DNA from: Desulfovibrio sp. UBA6121
GTDB lineage: Bacteria; Desulfobacterota; Desulfovibrionia; Desulfovibrionales; Desulfovibrionaceae
Length of the DNA: 64,000 nt
Assembly: GCA_002422505.1 (NCBI GenBank)
Contig: DIVX01000141.1
Coordinates: 468-64,467, forward strand
Reading direction: 5' to 3'
Shown here: positions 15,976 through 24,774 of the stretch, one piece after another
How the letters are laid out: each line of letters begins with the position of its first letter
Numbering within the stretch: position 1 is the stretch's first letter
The notes under the pieces: model-generated
Told to the model about the DNA's origin: nothing
What the model saw: only the letters and a program-made list of their open reading frames with translations
Databases searched by the model: none
Made by a program: the position numbers and the translations under genes

Positions 15976-16943
15976 GAGCGAATCTCCTGGAACTGTGGCA
16001 GCAGGCCAGCAAGGGTTGTTCCGTGCAGCCCGCCAAGTGGTTTTGCGTGGTTCCGTAGCCAGAGGATAAAGGAGCGGATGCGCCGCTCGACGTGGGCCAC
16101 GGCCGCTTCGTCCGGAACATGGGGCGAGGCTCCGGGCATGAGTTCTGAGGAATGGATGAAAAGGTGAATGACGCGGCCTCCGCGTGCAAGGTGCAGCCGC
16201 GCACCCAGTTTCATGGAAGGCAACGGGTACCATACCGGGATGGTTCCCGCCGCAGCCACGGTCTTAAAACGCCGCAGCAGCCACCCGCCAGCGCCGGGAC
16301 CAAGCAGCCCGGCGCTGCGCCAGGCTGCTTTGCGCAGGCCGGGCAGCAACGGGACCAGGGTGATGGGCGCTTCCAAAAGCCGCGTTTGCCCCGCCTCGTC
16401 GGTGAGCAACGGGTAGGGGTCTGCGGGGGCAAGGAAGCTCTGCGGCAAGGCCGGCGACCAGCGGGTCGGCACGATGCTCGAATCCACCTGCAAGCCGTGG
16501 TTGGGCAAAAGGTCGCGCACCTTCGGTCCCAGGTCGAAGCGCCCCATGCGAAAGGACACCGGCGCACGGCCTGTGGCCTCGCGGTACATGCGCACCAGTT
16601 CAGCGAGCTTGGCGTCCAGCAGCGTCGCGTCCATTGTCTCGGAGGGAGTCCAGGCCTGCCCCGCTTCGCCCGAAAGCGGCGGGGTGTTCCAAGGGTGCAG
16701 GTGTGCGCCGATTTCGGCCCCGAAAGTATCGCGCCAATGGCGCAGAAGCTCACGGCAACCGCAGTCGTTCAGCACCGGCCAGGTGCACAAAAGCGTCAGC
16801 GGCACGCCGAACTCCTGTGTCACGAACTCCAGGCGGCGCAAGAATTCCACATTGCGCACACCGACGGCAACCGGCGCGTAGCGACCGGAGAACAGCCCTT
16901 CCTCCTCCACGTCCACGCTGAACACGACCCGTATTCCGCTCAT
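15972..16943 (-). CDS. Polysaccharide deacetylase-like (NodB-fold) protein
   Basis: 323 residues from ATG 16943, which overlaps the stop of the upstream GT4 (ATGA); the longer frame to 17060 lies inside that gene and was rejected. VVFSVDVEEE supplies the catalytic/metal Asp of the NodB fold, GAEIGAHLHPW the metal-binding His pair, and FRMGRFDLGPKVRDLLPNHGLQVDSSIVPTRW the C-terminal strand segment. A conserved IHLFIHSSEL follows. These enzymes remove N- or O-acetyl groups from glycans using a divalent metal. Sitting between two GT4 genes, it probably trims an acetyl group from the polysaccharide intermediate. Confidence 0.85.
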   Translation of the reverse strand: MSGIRVVFSVDVEEEGLFSGRYAPVAVGVRNVEFLRRLEFVTQEFGVPLTLLCTWPVLNDCGCRELLRHWRDTFGAEIGAHLHPWNTPPLSGEAGQAWTPSETMDATLLDAKLAELVRMYREATGRAPVSFRMGRFDLGPKVRDLLPNHGLQVDSSIVPTRWSPALPQSFLAPADPYPLLTDEAGQTRLLEAPITLVPLLPGLRKAAWRSAGLLGPGAGGWLLRRFKTVAAAGTIPVWYPLPSMKLGARLHLARGGRVIHLFIHSSELMPGASPHVPDEAAVAHVERRIRSFILWLRNHAKPLGGLHGTTLAGLLPQFQEIRS

Positions 16944-18061
16944 GGCCGCCTCCGCTGCGTCCAGGCCGCCAGCAGCACCGCCTCCGTGGCGCGCAGCATG
17001 GCCTCGGGCGAGTGTGCGCGCACGGCCTTGTCTCGTCCGGCCGCGCCCAGAGACGTGCACAGTTCTCGGTCGGTCAAGAGGCGGGCAAGCGCCTTGGACA
17101 GCCCAACCGGGTTGGCGGGCTCGGTCAAAAATCCTGTGCGCTCGTGCTCCACCAGATCGGGGATGCCCCCGGTTCGTGAGGCCACCACGGGCAGGCCCGA
17201 GGCCATGGCCTCCAGAATGGCGTTAGGCGAGCCCTCGCGCCGGGAGGCCAGGGCGAAGACGTCTGCCTGGGCCAGATGGGGGCGCACCTCGCCGCAGCCG
17301 GTGATGATATCCACGGCGTGCCCCAGGCCCAGAGCGGCAAGCCGCGCCTCCACCTGGGGGCGTAAAGGGCCGTCGCCCACCAGGGTCAAGCGGGCTTTGG
17401 GAACCTCGCGCAGCACTAGAGCAAAAGCCTCCACCAGGTTCATAGGGTCCTTGTCATCCACCAACCGCGACACGCTGACGAGGCGCGGCGGGCCTTCCGG
17501 GTGGGGCTTTGCGGGGCGGAAGCGCTCCGTGTCTACGCAGTTGGGCACTACGGCCACGCGTTCCGGCGGAACGCCTAACTCCTGTACGGCCCGCGTACGC
17601 AGCATCTCTGCGTTGCAAATGAGCCGGTTGGTGCAGCGCCAGAGCAGCGGCTCCCACTGCTTGGGCCGAAGTGTGCGAAAGCCCGCCACGATGACCGGAA
17701 CGCCCAGCGCCCGACCGAACATGCGGCCCCAGATGTTCGGCACCACGGTGAGGGTGTACAGGACATCTGGCCTGGAGCGGGCTATGCGCGTGAAAAGCGG
17801 CGGCAGGGCCAGCGGGCTGCCCGGCGGGCGGCGGCTGATGCGCACAAGCGGAACACCCGTGGCCAGCGCCTCGTCCAGGAGGTCCTCGCCCGTGTTGAGC
17901 ACCCAGAGTTCCGGGGTGAAGAGGGTGCGGTCAAGCCCGCGCAACAGCTGCAAGGCGTAGCGCTGGGTGCCGCCGAACTCCAAGTCCTGCAGCAGCACGG
18001 CCAGCCGCAACGGGCGGCCTGCTGCGGCTGGGGCGGAAATGGGGCTGGCCAGTTGCGTCAT
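16940..18061 (-). CDS. Family 4 glycosyltransferase
   Basis: 373 residues, ATG 18061. The GT4 N-terminus LRLAVLLQDLEFGGTQRYALQLLRGL includes the glycine-rich acceptor loop. The C-terminal half has RLVSVSRLVDDKDPMNLVEAF, LTLVGDGPLR, and SPNAILEAMASGLPVVASRTGGIPDLVEHERTGFL, the donor-binding EX7E region. It is followed by the deacetylase with a 4-bp overlap, so translation is coupled. About 150 bp separate it from the upstream GT2 gene; that gap holds no gene and no clear terminator. Confidence 0.93.
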   Translation of the reverse strand: MTQLASPISAPAAAGRPLRLAVLLQDLEFGGTQRYALQLLRGLDRTLFTPELWVLNTGEDLLDEALATGVPLVRISRRPPGSPLALPPLFTRIARSRPDVLYTLTVVPNIWGRMFGRALGVPVIVAGFRTLRPKQWEPLLWRCTNRLICNAEMLRTRAVQELGVPPERVAVVPNCVDTERFRPAKPHPEGPPRLVSVSRLVDDKDPMNLVEAFALVLREVPKARLTLVGDGPLRPQVEARLAALGLGHAVDIITGCGEVRPHLAQADVFALASRREGSPNAILEAMASGLPVVASRTGGIPDLVEHERTGFLTEPANPVGLSKALARLLTDRELCTSLGAAGRDKAVRAHSPEAMLRATEAVLLAAWTQRRRP

Positions 18062-18213
18062 TCAGGCACCAAGGGCTGATGGTCCCGGCGGCCCGTGCGG
18101 GCAGCGCCATGCTTGGGCGCGGCGGGGGCAACCGCCGGAAAATAAAAGGCCGCCGCGCGTGTTCAAGTAGCATCGGCCAAAGCGCCGAAGCAAGACAAAT
18201 GACTTCCGGGCCC

Positions 18214-19377
18214 TCACCCTTGTGCGCGGTGCAGAATGGCGGCCACGGTGCCGTCCAGCCGGGCGCGGTAGGCAATGCCGCGCCAGCGCAGGGTGTTGGT
18301 GAGCCAGGTTGCCAGGAAACAGGGAATGGTGAGGATTTGCATGAGCGCAAAGCCAAGGCCCGCGCGCCAAGCGGGCAGCCTGCGCTGGCCTAGGCCGCCG
18401 TACAGCACGCCGAGGGCGCACAGCGCGCCAAGATAGAGCCAGCCCACGAACCCGCCGGAGAGCGCGTCGCGCAGGGTGTGCCACAGCAACGCCGCGCCCG
18501 CCATGGGGGCCAGGGTGGCGGCCAGCCAGGTGCCGGGCATGCAGAACTTGAGGTACAGCAATTGCCGGAACCACCAACCCCACCAGCCGCCCAGGCTTTG
18601 CCGGTTTAGCCGGGTAAGCAGCGCCGCCTGCGGCACCGCCGCCGCGCGCACGCCCCGGCGCTGCAGATAGGGCCCCATGGTGAAGTCGTCCACCACGCCC
18701 CTGGCCCAGATGGCGTCGATGCCGTGGCGCAGGAAGGTTTCGCGCCGGATGGCCGTTGCACCGCCCCAAGGCAGGCAGAACCAGGGCAGGTTTTGCAGCA
18801 GGTGGATGAACTGGGCGGAAAAGAAATGGAACAGGCTTGGCAGGGTGGGCTCGTCCGGCAGCACGCGGTGGTAGCTGGTGGCCAGCACGGCCTCGCCCCG
18901 AACCAGGGGCGCGCTGAGCCGGGTGAGGAAGTCTGGCCTGGCCTCGTGGGTGCTGTCGCAGAAGACGAGAATCTCCGGCCAGTCCCCAGCGGCCTTGATG
19001 CCCGCCAGCAGGCTGTGGTTCTTCTGGCAGCAGCGCGTGGCCTCTCCGGCGATGACCAGCCGGACATGCGGGAAACGCTGAACGAGCTCCCGCACCAGGG
19101 CGGACGCCGGGTCCGCTTCATTGCGCACCACAAGCTGGGCCTGGAAATTCACGCCGGGCTGGTGCAGCAGGGAAGCGAGGCTTTGGCGCATGGTTGGGCT
19201 GTCGCCCGTGAGGGGGATGATGAGGGCCAGCGGCGGCTGCTTTTGGAATGCGGGCAAGGGGGCGTTTTCCAGCCAGGTCCTGCGCCCGGCGCGGATTGCG
19301 GGAGCGCCGACGCAGTAAAGCAGCACCAGGGCCAGCAGGTGCAGAATCATGCCCAGATGGAAGACTCCGTCCGGCAT
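18214..19377 (-). CDS. Membrane glycosyltransferase family 2, ceramide-glucosyltransferase-like (GT21/HpnI type)
   Basis: 387 residues from ATG 19377, whose A is the last base of the upstream flippase stop. A membrane helix is at ~8-25, then a cytosolic GT-A domain: PLALIIPLTGDSPTMRQSLASLL, ILVFCDSTHEARPDFL (D1/D2 region) and ARGVVDDFTMGPYLQRRGVR (the DDF and Q/RxxR region). At least three hydrophobic helices follow (~290-370). This is the layout of ceramide glucosyltransferases and hopanoid HpnI, which glycosylate lipid acceptors. A lipid or lipid-linked acceptor is therefore plausible. The reading upstream of 19377 to 20895 is a shadow of the flippase. Confidence 0.8.
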   Translation of the reverse strand: MPDGVFHLGMILHLLALVLLYCVGAPAIRAGRRTWLENAPLPAFQKQPPLALIIPLTGDSPTMRQSLASLLHQPGVNFQAQLVVRNEADPASALVRELVQRFPHVRLVIAGEATRCCQKNHSLLAGIKAAGDWPEILVFCDSTHEARPDFLTRLSAPLVRGEAVLATSYHRVLPDEPTLPSLFHFFSAQFIHLLQNLPWFCLPWGGATAIRRETFLRHGIDAIWARGVVDDFTMGPYLQRRGVRAAAVPQAALLTRLNRQSLGGWWGWWFRQLLYLKFCMPGTWLAATLAPMAGAALLWHTLRDALSGGFVGWLYLGALCALGVLYGGLGQRRLPAWRAGLGFALMQILTIPCFLATWLTNTLRWRGIAYRARLDGTVAAILHRAQG

Positions 19378-20807
19378 CAGGCCTCCCGCGCGGCAGCGCC
19401 GCCTGTGCCGTTTGCGCCGATGCCGCGCCACGTGCGCCACAGGTGGGCCAGCAGCAGGGCCAGGGCCAGAAGCTGCCCGGCCAAGGCTTGCCCGCTCCAA
19501 ACACCGCCCAAAACCAGCGCTGCGGCCCCGGCCATGGCTAGCGCAAGCGGCAGCAGGCCGCCCCAGGTGAAGAGCCCGATGAAGCGCTGGCACGCGCCAA
19601 GGGTCAGCACAGCCACAAAGGCCTTGGTGAGCACAATGGCCGCCACGGCTCCATCCAGCGGCGCGCCGGGGATGAGCAGCATGCACAGGGCTGCGTTGAC
19701 GGCCAGCCCGGCGCTGAAGAACCAGAGCACCAGCTTTTGCCGCCCCATGCACAGCAGCAGGTAGTAGGCCAGGTTGTGCAGAAAGGAGATGAACAGGCAT
19801 AGGGACAGCCAGGGCTGGATGCGCACGGCCTCGGCGTACTGGTTGCCGTAGGCCAGGGGGATGATGACGCCGCTGCCCGCCATGAAGACGAACATGATCG
19901 GCAGCGCCAAGGCCGCCATGGAGCGGGCCTGCTCGCGCGCCTTGGTCGTAAAGGCGCTGGGCGAGCTGACCCAGAGTTTGGCGAACAGCGGGAAAAGCAC
20001 CCGTCCGAGCAGGATGTTCGAGGCCAGGGCCGCCACGCCGTCCACCAGTTGCCAGGTGGCGCTGTATTGGGCCACCGCCCAGGCTCCGCCGTGGCGCTGC
20101 AGAAAGAAGATGTTGATCTTGTTGTACAGAATGGCCGCCAGGGCCATGAGGGTGAAAATTCTCGTGTCGTTCCAGATGTCGCGGATGGTGCGCCATAGCG
20201 GCAGGTCCGAGGCGCGCCAGCAGCGGCGGAGCAGTTTGAGCGACACGGCAAGGCCCACCAGCGTCTGCACCGGCTTGAACAGCGCCGCCACCAGCGGCGG
20301 CGCGCCGGCCAACAGCGCCACCAGGCCGAACCCGTAGCCGCACAGGGCCGCAGCGCCACGCAGGCGCCCTTCCATGTCCTGTCGCCCCAGGGATTGGCAG
20401 ACGACGTAGTAGGAGTTCACCAAGGCATCGAGCCCGAAGGACAGACCGATGATGAGCACCAGGGCCGTAAGCTCCCCGGCGTAACCCTGCCACAGGCAGA
20501 ACCCGGCCATGCACAGGCTGCCCAGGATAAGCAACGCCCCTTTGAGCAGGGTAATTTGCCGGTACACCGTGCTTGGCGTGGCCACGCGCTTGACCAAAAG
20601 CAGAATGAAATGCTGGTTGATGCCGAATTCGGAGCAGAAGAGCAGGATCTGGCCCATGTTCATGGCCAGCATGAAGTTGCCGTAGGCGTCCACGGCGCTG
20701 CGGGCCAAAAGCAGCAGAAACACGGCCTGCAGGCCGTCGCCCAGCCATTGCGCGGCCAGCAGCGTGGCCACGCGGCGCAGTATGCCTTGGCTCAGGGGTG
20801 AACTCAT
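19377..20807 (-). CDS. Oligosaccharide flippase (Wzx/MATE-like polysaccharide biosynthesis protein)
   Basis: 476 residues from ATG 20807, overlapping the GT9 stop by 4 bp. About 12-14 membrane helices are spread through the sequence, with short loops. Typical features are the N-terminal LLAAQWLGDGLQAVFLLLLARSAVDAYGNFMLAMN, a central NKINIFFLQRHGG and MFVFMAGSGVIIPLAYGNQYAEA. Such proteins flip undecaprenyl-linked glycan repeats across the inner membrane. No Wzy polymerase has been recognised for certain; the membrane proteins at 22829-24565 or 32630-34273 could be considered. It belongs to the minus-strand glycan operon. Confidence 0.88.
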   Translation of the reverse strand: MSSPLSQGILRRVATLLAAQWLGDGLQAVFLLLLARSAVDAYGNFMLAMNMGQILLFCSEFGINQHFILLLVKRVATPSTVYRQITLLKGALLILGSLCMAGFCLWQGYAGELTALVLIIGLSFGLDALVNSYYVVCQSLGRQDMEGRLRGAAALCGYGFGLVALLAGAPPLVAALFKPVQTLVGLAVSLKLLRRCWRASDLPLWRTIRDIWNDTRIFTLMALAAILYNKINIFFLQRHGGAWAVAQYSATWQLVDGVAALASNILLGRVLFPLFAKLWVSSPSAFTTKAREQARSMAALALPIMFVFMAGSGVIIPLAYGNQYAEAVRIQPWLSLCLFISFLHNLAYYLLLCMGRQKLVLWFFSAGLAVNAALCMLLIPGAPLDGAVAAIVLTKAFVAVLTLGACQRFIGLFTWGGLLPLALAMAGAAALVLGGVWSGQALAGQLLALALLLAHLWRTWRGIGANGTGGAAAREA

Positions 20808-21946
20808 CCCGCTGCTCTCTGCCCGGACGCGGCCAGGAGTCGGTCTGCGGCGGCCAGCACGGCCTCCACCGTGATATCCGCCATACAGCCGCCATGCTCG
20901 CAGCCGTACTCGAAGCCCAGGTGCAGGCAGGGGGCGCAGCCGCGCGGCGATTGCAGGGCCTCGCCGCGGCCCGGCTGCGTCACCGCGCCCCAGCGCGCAA
21001 CGGAAACCGGACCGTTGAGGGAGATCAGGGGCGTTCCCATAGCCGCAGCCAAATGCATAATGCCCGTGTTCACCGACACGACCAGCGCCGCGTGGGCGAG
21101 CAGGAGTGCGGTGGGTTCCACCCGTACGCCGGAAAGGTTCGTCGCGTTTGCTCCATTGGCCTTGATCAGATTGACCAAACGCTGATTGCCTTCGGTGTCG
21201 GCTGGGGCGCCGGAAATAAGCACGGCCAAGCCGCAGGCGCACAGCCCGGCCGCCACTTCGGCCCAGTGCTCCAGAGGCCATTGCTTCATGTGCGAGCGGT
21301 AGCCGCCGGGGAAGGGGTGAAGCACCGCATAGGGTTGGTCGGGGAGCGCCTTGCCGGGAAGCCCGGCCAGAGCGCCCGGCAATGGAGAGAGTTTAGGAAG
21401 CGCCCGCTCTTGCGTGCCCAGCAGCGCGACCAGGGCGCGGAAGTTCTCCAACTCGTGGCGTGTGCGCAAATGGGGCACTGCTGCATCATACACATAGTGG
21501 CGGTGCTGGCCGGGGCTCTTGAAGCCCGCCTTGAAGCTTGCCCGCGCCGCGAAGCTCAGCAGCGCGTTGAGCCGGGGCCACTGGCCGGAGTCCAGCCAGG
21601 CATCGAACAGGCCGCAGGCCCGCACCAGGCGGACCGCCTCCCAGGGGCGCTTCACCGGCAGCACCACAACCTGCGCCACACCTGGAATCATGCGCGCTAT
21701 TTCCTGGTTCGGGCGGCTGCAGAACACGGTCAGCTGCGGCTGCGGCCGCAGGGCGAGAAGCTCCGCCAGCGGTCCGCTCAACAGCACCAGGTCGCCGATG
21801 CAGCCCAGGCACAAAACGCCCACGCGGCGCAGGGCGGCGGGCGGCGCTTGGCGCTTGCGGCGCGCCAGCCCGGCCAGCAGCACAAGCGGCACGCCCGCCC
21901 ATCTGTCGAGCAGGCGCAGGACCGTATTGCCGCGCTCCCCGGCCAT
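20804..21946 (-). CDS. Family 9 glycosyltransferase (heptosyltransferase-like)
   Basis: 380 residues. The N-terminus has the GT9 signature VGVLCLGCIGDLVLLSGPLAELLALRP; the C-terminal domain has YAVLHPFPGGYRSHMKQWPLEHWAEVAAGL and VSVNTGIMHLAAAMGTPLISLNGP, the nucleotide-heptose site region. A cysteine-rich tail (GCAPCLHLGFEYGCEHGGCM) follows, as in many GT9 proteins of LPS core clusters. It likely transfers a heptose or similar sugar in the cytoplasm. It lies 4 bp after the GT2 gene upstream and overlaps the flippase gene downstream. Confidence 0.9.
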   Translation of the reverse strand: MAGERGNTVLRLLDRWAGVPLVLLAGLARRKRQAPPAALRRVGVLCLGCIGDLVLLSGPLAELLALRPQPQLTVFCSRPNQEIARMIPGVAQVVVLPVKRPWEAVRLVRACGLFDAWLDSGQWPRLNALLSFAARASFKAGFKSPGQHRHYVYDAAVPHLRTRHELENFRALVALLGTQERALPKLSPLPGALAGLPGKALPDQPYAVLHPFPGGYRSHMKQWPLEHWAEVAAGLCACGLAVLISGAPADTEGNQRLVNLIKANGANATNLSGVRVEPTALLLAHAALVVSVNTGIMHLAAAMGTPLISLNGPVSVARWGAVTQPGRGEALQSPRGCAPCLHLGFEYGCEHGGCMADITVEAVLAAADRLLAASGQRAAG

Positions 21947-21950
21947 GGCG

Positions 21951-22730
21951 CTAAACGTTCCCGGCGGCGCGGCGGGCGCGCCCTTCCTTCAGGGGGGCGA
22001 AGAGCGGGCTTTGGCATAGGCCCGTGCGCTGCAGGAAAAGCGCGGTGGAAACCCCCAGCACGCCCAGGCCGTAGCGCACGGAGTTGCGGAAGCTGATGGA
22101 GGAGGAGTCGTCGGCGTAGCGGGTGGGGCAGGTTATTTCGCCTACGCGGAAGCCCGCGTAAAGGATTTGAGCCAGGAACTGGTTGTCGAAGATGAAGTTG
22201 TCGCTGTTGTTCTGGAAGTCGATGGCGCTGAGGACCTGACGCGAATAAGCCCTGTAGCCGGTATGATACTCGGAGAGTTTGTGCCCGCCCAGCAGGTTCT
22301 GCAGCAGGGTGAGGGCGCGGTTGCTGGCATATTTGTACAGGGGCATGCCGCCAAGAAGCGCGCCGTTGGACAGGATGCGCGAGCCGAGCATGCAGTCGAA
22401 CACGCCGCGCGCAATGGGCGAAACCATGGCCTCCACCAGTCGCGGAGTATACTGGTAGTCGGGGTGCAGCATGATGATGATGTCTGCGCCGAGGTCCAGC
22501 GCAGCGCTGTAGCAGGTCTTCTGGTTGCCGCCGTAGCCGGTGTTGCGCTCATGGGCAATGGTGCGGATGCCGAGTTCCTGCGCTACGGCCACGGTGTCGT
22601 CCGGGCTGGCGTCATCCACCAGCAGCACCTCGTCCACAATGTTGTGTGGAATCTCTGCGTAGGTCTTGCTCACGGTTTTTGCCGCGTTGTACGCGGGCAT
22701 GACGAGCACTATTTTCTTGTCGTCAATCAC
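21951..22730 (-). CDS. Family 2 glycosyltransferase (dolichyl-phosphate mannose synthase-like)
   Basis: 259 residues from GTG 22730, preceded by GGAGG on the minus strand. Motifs are IVLVMPAYNAAKTVSKTYAEI, VLLVDDASPDDTV, RNTGYGGNQKTCY and the metal site MLHPDYQYTPRLVEAM, in which the usual DXD is HPDYQY; FQNNSDNFIFDNQFLAQI follows. This is the DPM1-like pattern, whose members usually charge polyprenyl phosphate with a sugar. It could provide a lipid-linked sugar donor for the polytopic protein encoded 98 bp upstream. Confidence 0.88.
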   Translation of the reverse strand: MIDDKKIVLVMPAYNAAKTVSKTYAEIPHNIVDEVLLVDDASPDDTVAVAQELGIRTIAHERNTGYGGNQKTCYSAALDLGADIIIMLHPDYQYTPRLVEAMVSPIARGVFDCMLGSRILSNGALLGGMPLYKYASNRALTLLQNLLGGHKLSEYHTGYRAYSRQVLSAIDFQNNSDNFIFDNQFLAQILYAGFRVGEITCPTRYADDSSSISFRNSVRYGLGVLGVSTALFLQRTGLCQSPLFAPLKEGRARRAAGNV

Positions 22731-22828
22731 TCAAGGCCTCCAGGCGTGGTGCGGTGCAATGGGCCCATGGGCAGGCAGCCGTGCACGCGGCCGAAGATAT
22801 ACACGGAGGAGACTTTGAAGGCCAGCAT

Positions 22829-24565
22829 TTATAGACCTTCCGCCCCGGCTTGCGTAAGGCCGGGCACAAAGAAGCGCGTATTGAGCTCGAAGCGCGAAAC
22901 CTGGCGGCCAGGGTTGTTCAGGCTCAGGCCGTCCTCCGGCCCAAGGGGGCGCAGGGTGCGGCCATCTGCCGCAAGCACGAAGGCTTCAAGGGTCTGTCGT
23001 CCGGCAGGCAGGGCGTTCTCCGGCACAAACAGCTCGAAGCGTTCATCCGGCCCGATGAGCCCCATGGCCCGCGCCTTGCCTGCGGCCAGCACCAGCAGCG
23101 GGGCCCCAGCGTTGCCCGGCGCGGTTCCGCGCAGCAGAAAGCCCGGCACCCGGCCGGAAAGCAGCGTGTTGGACGCGGCGGTAAACGCTCCGGGCGTGCG
23201 CGTTCCTGGCGCGTAGTCCTCCGCCGGGGGCAGGCGGCGGTAGATTCCGGCGCGCTGCTCCAGGAACAGCGGCATGTTGGCGATGACAAAGGCCGGGTCC
23301 GGGAAGACCTCGCGCAGGTTCTGCGGTTGGGTAAGGCGGTAGAGCTCCTGCCGGGCCAGTTCCAGGCGCGGTGCGCGGTTGTGCAGCACCACGGCGGCCA
23401 GCACCGTGGATACGGCGAAAAGCGCAGCGCACAGGACGAAGCCCCGGGAGAGCCAGCGCCGCGCGCCTGCGTTCAGGCGGGTTTCAAGAAGGAACCACAG
23501 CGCGCAAAGGATCATCCAGAGCGGGCTGCTGAAGCTTGCGTAGCGGCTTTCCTGCGCCTGGCCCAGGCCGAAGCCGCCGCGCGCCGCCGCCGTGGCCCCT
23601 GCCGTGAGCAGGCTGAAGCAGGCAACGCACAGCCAGGGCGCCAGCGTGCGCAGCGTCTTGCCGCCATCATTGCGCCTGGTGCGCCACAGGGCCAGCTTGA
23701 GGACGCCGAGCGCCCCCAAGGCAAAAGCTCCGGCAAGCAGGGCCAGGGGTTGCAGGGTCCGGTCGCCCGCCAGGGCTCCGCCAAGATAGGTCAAGACATA
23801 GCCAACGAGCATGTGTGGGGCTTCCAGCGCCCGCAGGATGGACGGGTGGTGGCCGGGCTTCACGTAGCCGTGGAAGTAGGCGGCCCACACCAGCGCGCCG
23901 AAGCAGAGCCAAAGTCCGGTGGTCAGGGCTGCCCTGCTGCGTGCTGCGGGGGCGGCCTCCATGCGCCGCAGGGCGATGAGCGGCGCCAGGCAGGGCCAGT
24001 AAAAAAGCCCGTTGGCGAAGCTGAACGAGGCGGGAAGCCCCACGAGGGCCATGAGGGCGATGCGCTGGGCGCTGAGCCGCGCGCCGCCGGTCGCCAGACA
24101 TGCTCCAGCCCAGATGCTGAGGACGGGCAAAAGTACCGAGGTGTTGATGCCCACGCTGAAGGTTTCCCACTGCAGGAGCGAGAAGCCGAGGGCCGAGAAG
24201 AGGGCCAGAGGGCGGCGGTCGGCGGCGCTCCAGCCAGAGCGCAGCAAGAGCCGCCAGGCGAGCAGCACGCAGCCTGCGGCCATGAGGAAGGTGCAGGCGA
24301 GTTCCGGCCAGCGCGCTAGGCGGAACCAAGGGAAGAAGGCGAGGCCGAGCACCCGCACTATGGCGCTGCGTTGCTCGTTGTTCTGCAGAATGATGTCGGC
24401 CGGTCCCAGGCTTCCGGCCTGTAGTTTGCGCAGCACGTCTGTCCAGATGAGCCACTCGTCCCAGTTGAGGACGTCCACAGCCCAGAAGTACAGACACACC
24501 GCAAGCAATAGCGGGGGGATAAGCGGCGCCGCGCGCCACGAGAGGGCCTTGTTCAGCGCGTTCAT
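22829..24565 (-). CDS. Polytopic membrane protein, possible GT-C type glycosyltransferase
   Basis: 578 residues counted from the ATG at 24565; the frame is open further upstream, and the start is not secured by a strong ribosome-binding site. Roughly 10-12 hydrophobic segments occupy residues ~10-430, and the last ~150 residues are soluble and look periplasmic. Early in the protein the loop AVDVLNWDEWLIWTDVL carries acidic residues, as expected for the first extracytoplasmic loop of GT-C enzymes that use polyprenyl-phosphate sugars. I do not recognise a named family. It is the first gene of the minus-strand glycan operon. Confidence 0.65.
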   Translation of the reverse strand: MNALNKALSWRAAPLIPPLLLAVCLYFWAVDVLNWDEWLIWTDVLRKLQAGSLGPADIILQNNEQRSAIVRVLGLAFFPWFRLARWPELACTFLMAAGCVLLAWRLLLRSGWSAADRRPLALFSALGFSLLQWETFSVGINTSVLLPVLSIWAGACLATGGARLSAQRIALMALVGLPASFSFANGLFYWPCLAPLIALRRMEAAPAARSRAALTTGLWLCFGALVWAAYFHGYVKPGHHPSILRALEAPHMLVGYVLTYLGGALAGDRTLQPLALLAGAFALGALGVLKLALWRTRRNDGGKTLRTLAPWLCVACFSLLTAGATAAARGGFGLGQAQESRYASFSSPLWMILCALWFLLETRLNAGARRWLSRGFVLCAALFAVSTVLAAVVLHNRAPRLELARQELYRLTQPQNLREVFPDPAFVIANMPLFLEQRAGIYRRLPPAEDYAPGTRTPGAFTAASNTLLSGRVPGFLLRGTAPGNAGAPLLVLAAGKARAMGLIGPDERFELFVPENALPAGRQTLEAFVLAADGRTLRPLGPEDGLSLNNPGRQVSRFELNTRFFVPGLTQAGAEGL

Positions 24566-24774
24566 GTCTGTCTCGAATGCCTGCGGCTCGGCGGAGTTCT
24601 CGTGCGGAGGAAGTTGGCCCTTGCCTTTAAGACGGGCAAACGGTATGAGTTCATTAGTATTATTCGGCCCTAGAGTAAAGCGCGAAGACGGCGCGCCTTC
24701 TCGAGTTCCTGGCTCCCCCGGCCGGGTGCGCGCCGGTTCATCCTCCGCCAACGCTTTTCGCAGGGATTGACGCC

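Noticed and set aside
19380..20895. Extension of the GT2 gene to an 893-residue protein
   Set aside because: The upstream part lies in another frame of the flippase gene, is low-complexity Arg/Gly/Pro-rich and matches nothing; the ATG at 19377 abuts the flippase stop.
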